Positions 61,750 through 64,000 of a stretch of DNA of 64,000 nt are shown piece after piece. Both the position numbers and the translations under genes were made by a program. The DNA comes from Actinomadura rudentiformis (GTDB taxonomy: Bacteria; Actinomycetota; Actinomycetes; Streptosporangiales; Streptosporangiaceae). The notes beneath the pieces are model-generated. The model had not been told where the DNA came from. It did not search any database and saw only the letters and a program-made list of their open reading frames with translations. Where the stretch lies: assembly GCF_008923185.1 (NCBI RefSeq), contig NZ_WBMT01000030.1:62001-126000 (forward strand), in the 5' to 3' direction. Positions within the stretch are counted from its first letter, which is position 1; each line of letters begins with the position of its first letter.

Positions 61750-63924
61750 GTGGCTGGCGAAGACCATCACCAGGCCGGGGACGGGAACCGTTATGAGGGC
61801 GAGGCGCGCAACGTGGTCCAAGCGCACCGCGTTGACGTGATGAACGTCTACAACACGCCGGGCGCCGTCCGGGTGGAGCCGCCGTCCGCGTTGCCCCCGG
61901 CTGCGAACCGGTTCCATGACCGGGAGCCGTTGCTGCGGCAGATCACCGAAGCCGTGAGTGTGAAGCGCCACGCCGGTGAGCCGACGGTGGTGATCGTGGC
62001 CGGGCTGCGCGGGGTCGGGAAGACCGCGATGGCGGTGCACTGGGCCACCCTGGAACGCGACCGGTTCCCTGATGGCCTTCTCTACTCCGACCTCGGCGGT
62101 CTGTCGCGGCGCGGCATGGGCGGTGGCATCGGCGAGACGGTGACCTACCTGCTCGAACAGCTCGGGATCTCGGGGGAGCACCTGCCGCGTTCGGACCAGG
62201 GGCGGCTGGCGCTGCTCCGGTCCCGGCTGGCGCGCGGCAGGGTGTTCCTTCTGCTCGACAACGCGCGTCTGGCGACCGAGGTGGAACGGCTTCTGCCCGC
62301 GTCCCCGGACAGCGTCGTGTTCGTGACCACGGGCGGTGAGCTGACCGAGGTCGCCGACCTGGCAGGACGGCAGAACGCCGAGGTGATCCTGCTGCGTGAG
62401 CTCTCGGACGAAGTCAGTCTCGACCTGCTGCGTTCGCTCATCGGGAACGAGCGGGTCGACCGTGAGATCGACGGCGCCCGGGCGCTCCTGCGCGTCTGCG
62501 GCGGCTGGCCGCTGGCGATCCGGCTGGCGGCGGGCAGGCTGAAGACCCGTCGCACCCTGGGCCTGGCCGACCTCGCCGCCAGGTTGGAGGCCGCCCACCG
62601 GGACCCGCACCGGGCTCCGAAGGGGGAGTGGGTCGTGCACGTGGTCGGCGACGAGGTGTACGGGGCGATGCCTGACGAGGTGCGGCGGGCGTACCGGATG
62701 CTGAGCCTGCATCCCGGAGCCGGTGACCGGCCGACTCCCACGCCACGGGCGGGCAGGGGCCCGAGGGTGGTCTTCGGGATCGGCGCCGCCGCGGCTCTGC
62801 TGGGTTGTACGGAAGCGGACGCGGACGCGCTCCTCGACGAGCTCGTGAACCGCCATCTCCTGGACGAGGAGGCCGATCGCTTCGTCTTCCACGACCTGAT
62901 CCGCCTGCACGCACGGAGCAGTGCGGAACACGAGGAGACCGACGAAGACCGCGACGCCGCCGTTCGTAACGTGGCGGAGTGGTATCTGCGGGCGGCCGCA
63001 GAGGCGGATCTCGCCGTCAACTCGCACAGGCCGACGACCGGACCGGTCTTCCGGGAGCTGCGCGGCCGCTCGTCGCCCTACGGATCGGGACCGGAAGGCG
63101 TGCGGCGCGGGCTCGCATGGCTGAGGGCCGAGCACCAGAACCTGTGCGCGCTGGTGTACGCCGCCGAAGACCGCGGCTGGCACGACCTCGCCTGGCAGTT
63201 GTGCGAGGCGCTGTGGGGCTTCTACCTCTCGCTCAAGCACTACGACCAGTGGATCGAGACACATCGGATCGGGCTGCGCGCCGCCGAGCGGCTCGGTGAT
63301 GCCGAGGCGCGATTCCGGATGGGGATTCAGCTCGGGCGTGGGCTGTACGAGACGCGCCGCTTCGCCGAGGCGCATGAGGTGCTCGCCGGGACGCTCGAGG
63401 TGGTGACCGACCCGCTCGACCGGGCGACGACACTGGAGTTCGTCGGACGTGCCCACCTGGACGCCGGTGAGCCGGCAAAGGCGCTGCCGTTCTTCCAGCA
63501 GTCCAAGGAACTGGAAGAAACGCACGGCCGGATCCGTGGCGTCGGGATCAACCTGCACCATCTCGGCCGTACGTACCTCGCGCTGGGCAGAGTGGACGAC
63601 GCCGTCCGCTGCCTGGACCGGGCGCAGGAGATCTTCGAGGACATCCCGGACCCCTACAACCGGGGCCGAACGCTGATCACCGTCGGCAGGGCGCATCTGA
63701 TGGCGGAACGCGCCGGGCCCGCCGCGGCGGCGCTCGGAACGGCCCTTGAGATCATGCGTGCGGAGGGCCGCACGTACCAGATAGGGGAGATCTACGAGTC
63801 GCTGGCACACGTGGCGGCGATGATGGACGACCCGGCGCATGCCGCGGAACTGCGCGCGGCGGCGATCGCCGCGTACGACGAGGTCGGCAGCCCCAGAGCC
63901 GACGAGCTCAGGGACTCACCCTGA
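61750..63924 (+). CDS. NB-ARC/TPR NLR-like ATPase with N-terminal amyloid-type motif
   Basis: STAND NTPase of about 724 residues. N-terminal motif at about 21-35 (NVVQAHRVDVMNVY), then the NB-ARC domain: Walker A GLRGVGKTA (85-93), Walker B RVFLLLDNAR, VVFVTTGG, and the GLPLAIR-like GGWPLAIRLAAG. A winged-helix part follows (YRMLSLHPGAG, FVFHDLIRLHA). The C-terminal 280 residues form TPR repeats (ALWGFYLSLKHYDQWI, ARFRMGIQLGRGLYETRRFAEAHEVL, GRTYLALGRVDDAVRCLDRAQEI). The start is uncertain: GTG 61750 keeps the motif near the N-terminus; the frame stays open back to 61609. Candidate sensor of a cell-suicide module with the divergent small gene. Confidence 0.85.
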   Translation: MAGEDHHQAGDGNRYEGEARNVVQAHRVDVMNVYNTPGAVRVEPPSALPPAANRFHDREPLLRQITEAVSVKRHAGEPTVVIVAGLRGVGKTAMAVHWATLERDRFPDGLLYSDLGGLSRRGMGGGIGETVTYLLEQLGISGEHLPRSDQGRLALLRSRLARGRVFLLLDNARLATEVERLLPASPDSVVFVTTGGELTEVADLAGRQNAEVILLRELSDEVSLDLLRSLIGNERVDREIDGARALLRVCGGWPLAIRLAAGRLKTRRTLGLADLAARLEAAHRDPHRAPKGEWVVHVVGDEVYGAMPDEVRRAYRMLSLHPGAGDRPTPTPRAGRGPRVVFGIGAAAALLGCTEADADALLDELVNRHLLDEEADRFVFHDLIRLHARSSAEHEETDEDRDAAVRNVAEWYLRAAAEADLAVNSHRPTTGPVFRELRGRSSPYGSGPEGVRRGLAWLRAEHQNLCALVYAAEDRGWHDLAWQLCEALWGFYLSLKHYDQWIETHRIGLRAAERLGDAEARFRMGIQLGRGLYETRRFAEAHEVLAGTLEVVTDPLDRATTLEFVGRAHLDAGEPAKALPFFQQSKELEETHGRIRGVGINLHHLGRTYLALGRVDDAVRCLDRAQEIFEDIPDPYNRGRTLITVGRAHLMAERAGPAAAALGTALEIMRAEGRTYQIGEIYESLAHVAAMMDDPAHAAELRAAAIAAYDEVGSPRADELRDSP

Positions 63925-64000
63925 GACGCGCTCCCCAGTGAACGGGAACTCGACCCGGCCCAAGCGTGTGCTCAGCGTCGCAGGCAATGCGGCGATGGGG

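Overview
The window is very GC-rich, with strong G/C bias at third codon positions, frequent GTG starts, many ATGA/GTGA stop-start overlaps, Tat-exported enzymes, F420-type and XRE/DUF397 gene families. This fits a filamentous actinomycete; Streptosporangiales (Nonomuraea, Streptosporangium or Actinomadura type) is my guess from gene content, not a proven assignment. No rRNA, tRNA or CRISPR array was seen.

Positions 1-10.5 kb hold a sugar-utilisation locus. It has a truncated secreted LamG/bacterial-Ig protein, a LacI repressor, a lipoprotein sugar-binding protein with two permeases, and an intracellular GH63-like glycosidase. At least three near-identical operators (TCGAATCGGTTCG type) flank lacI. 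The next gene, a carbohydrate-binding protein, is split by a TnpB-only IS200/IS605-family element whose tnpB is itself frameshifted.

Positions 11-50 kb form a catabolic island of about 39 kb for a substrate I cannot name; an alicyclic, aromatic or steroid/terpenoid acid is plausible. It encodes two Rieske oxygenase alpha subunits, one 2Fe-2S ferredoxin, six SDRs, a KstD-like flavoprotein, an acyl-CoA synthetase, two adjacent acyl-CoA dehydrogenases, an aldehyde dehydrogenase and a DUF35-thiolase pair of the retro-aldolase type. It also encodes an E1alpha/E1beta/E2 2-oxoacid dehydrogenase set without E3, two ThuA-like proteins, an LLM-class oxidoreductase and an RbsABC-like importer. Three phosphohistidine-swivel proteins stand out. 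Two are 589-residue paralogues without an ATP-grasp module, each followed or preceded by a near-twin SDR. The third is a PPDK-like protein with a decayed ATP-grasp half. A shared TTACT-N13-AGTAA operator lies upstream of five transcription units, probably bound by one of the two TetR regulators at 27.6-28.9 kb.

Positions 50-58 kb hold an XRE/DUF397 regulatory set (one DUF397 gene frameshifted) and secreted enzymes: a Tat flavin amine oxidase, a cyclohexadienyl-dehydratase-like binding protein, a PhoD phosphatase and a discoidin-domain protein. Positions 58-64 kb hold a large DUF4132 protein and a divergent pair that looks like an amyloid-signalling immune module. That pair is a small helical protein ending in a BASS-like motif and an NB-ARC/TPR NLR carrying a matching N-terminal motif.

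Short perfect or near-perfect tandem duplications (6-23 bp units) recur at the very starts and ends of genes across the window.
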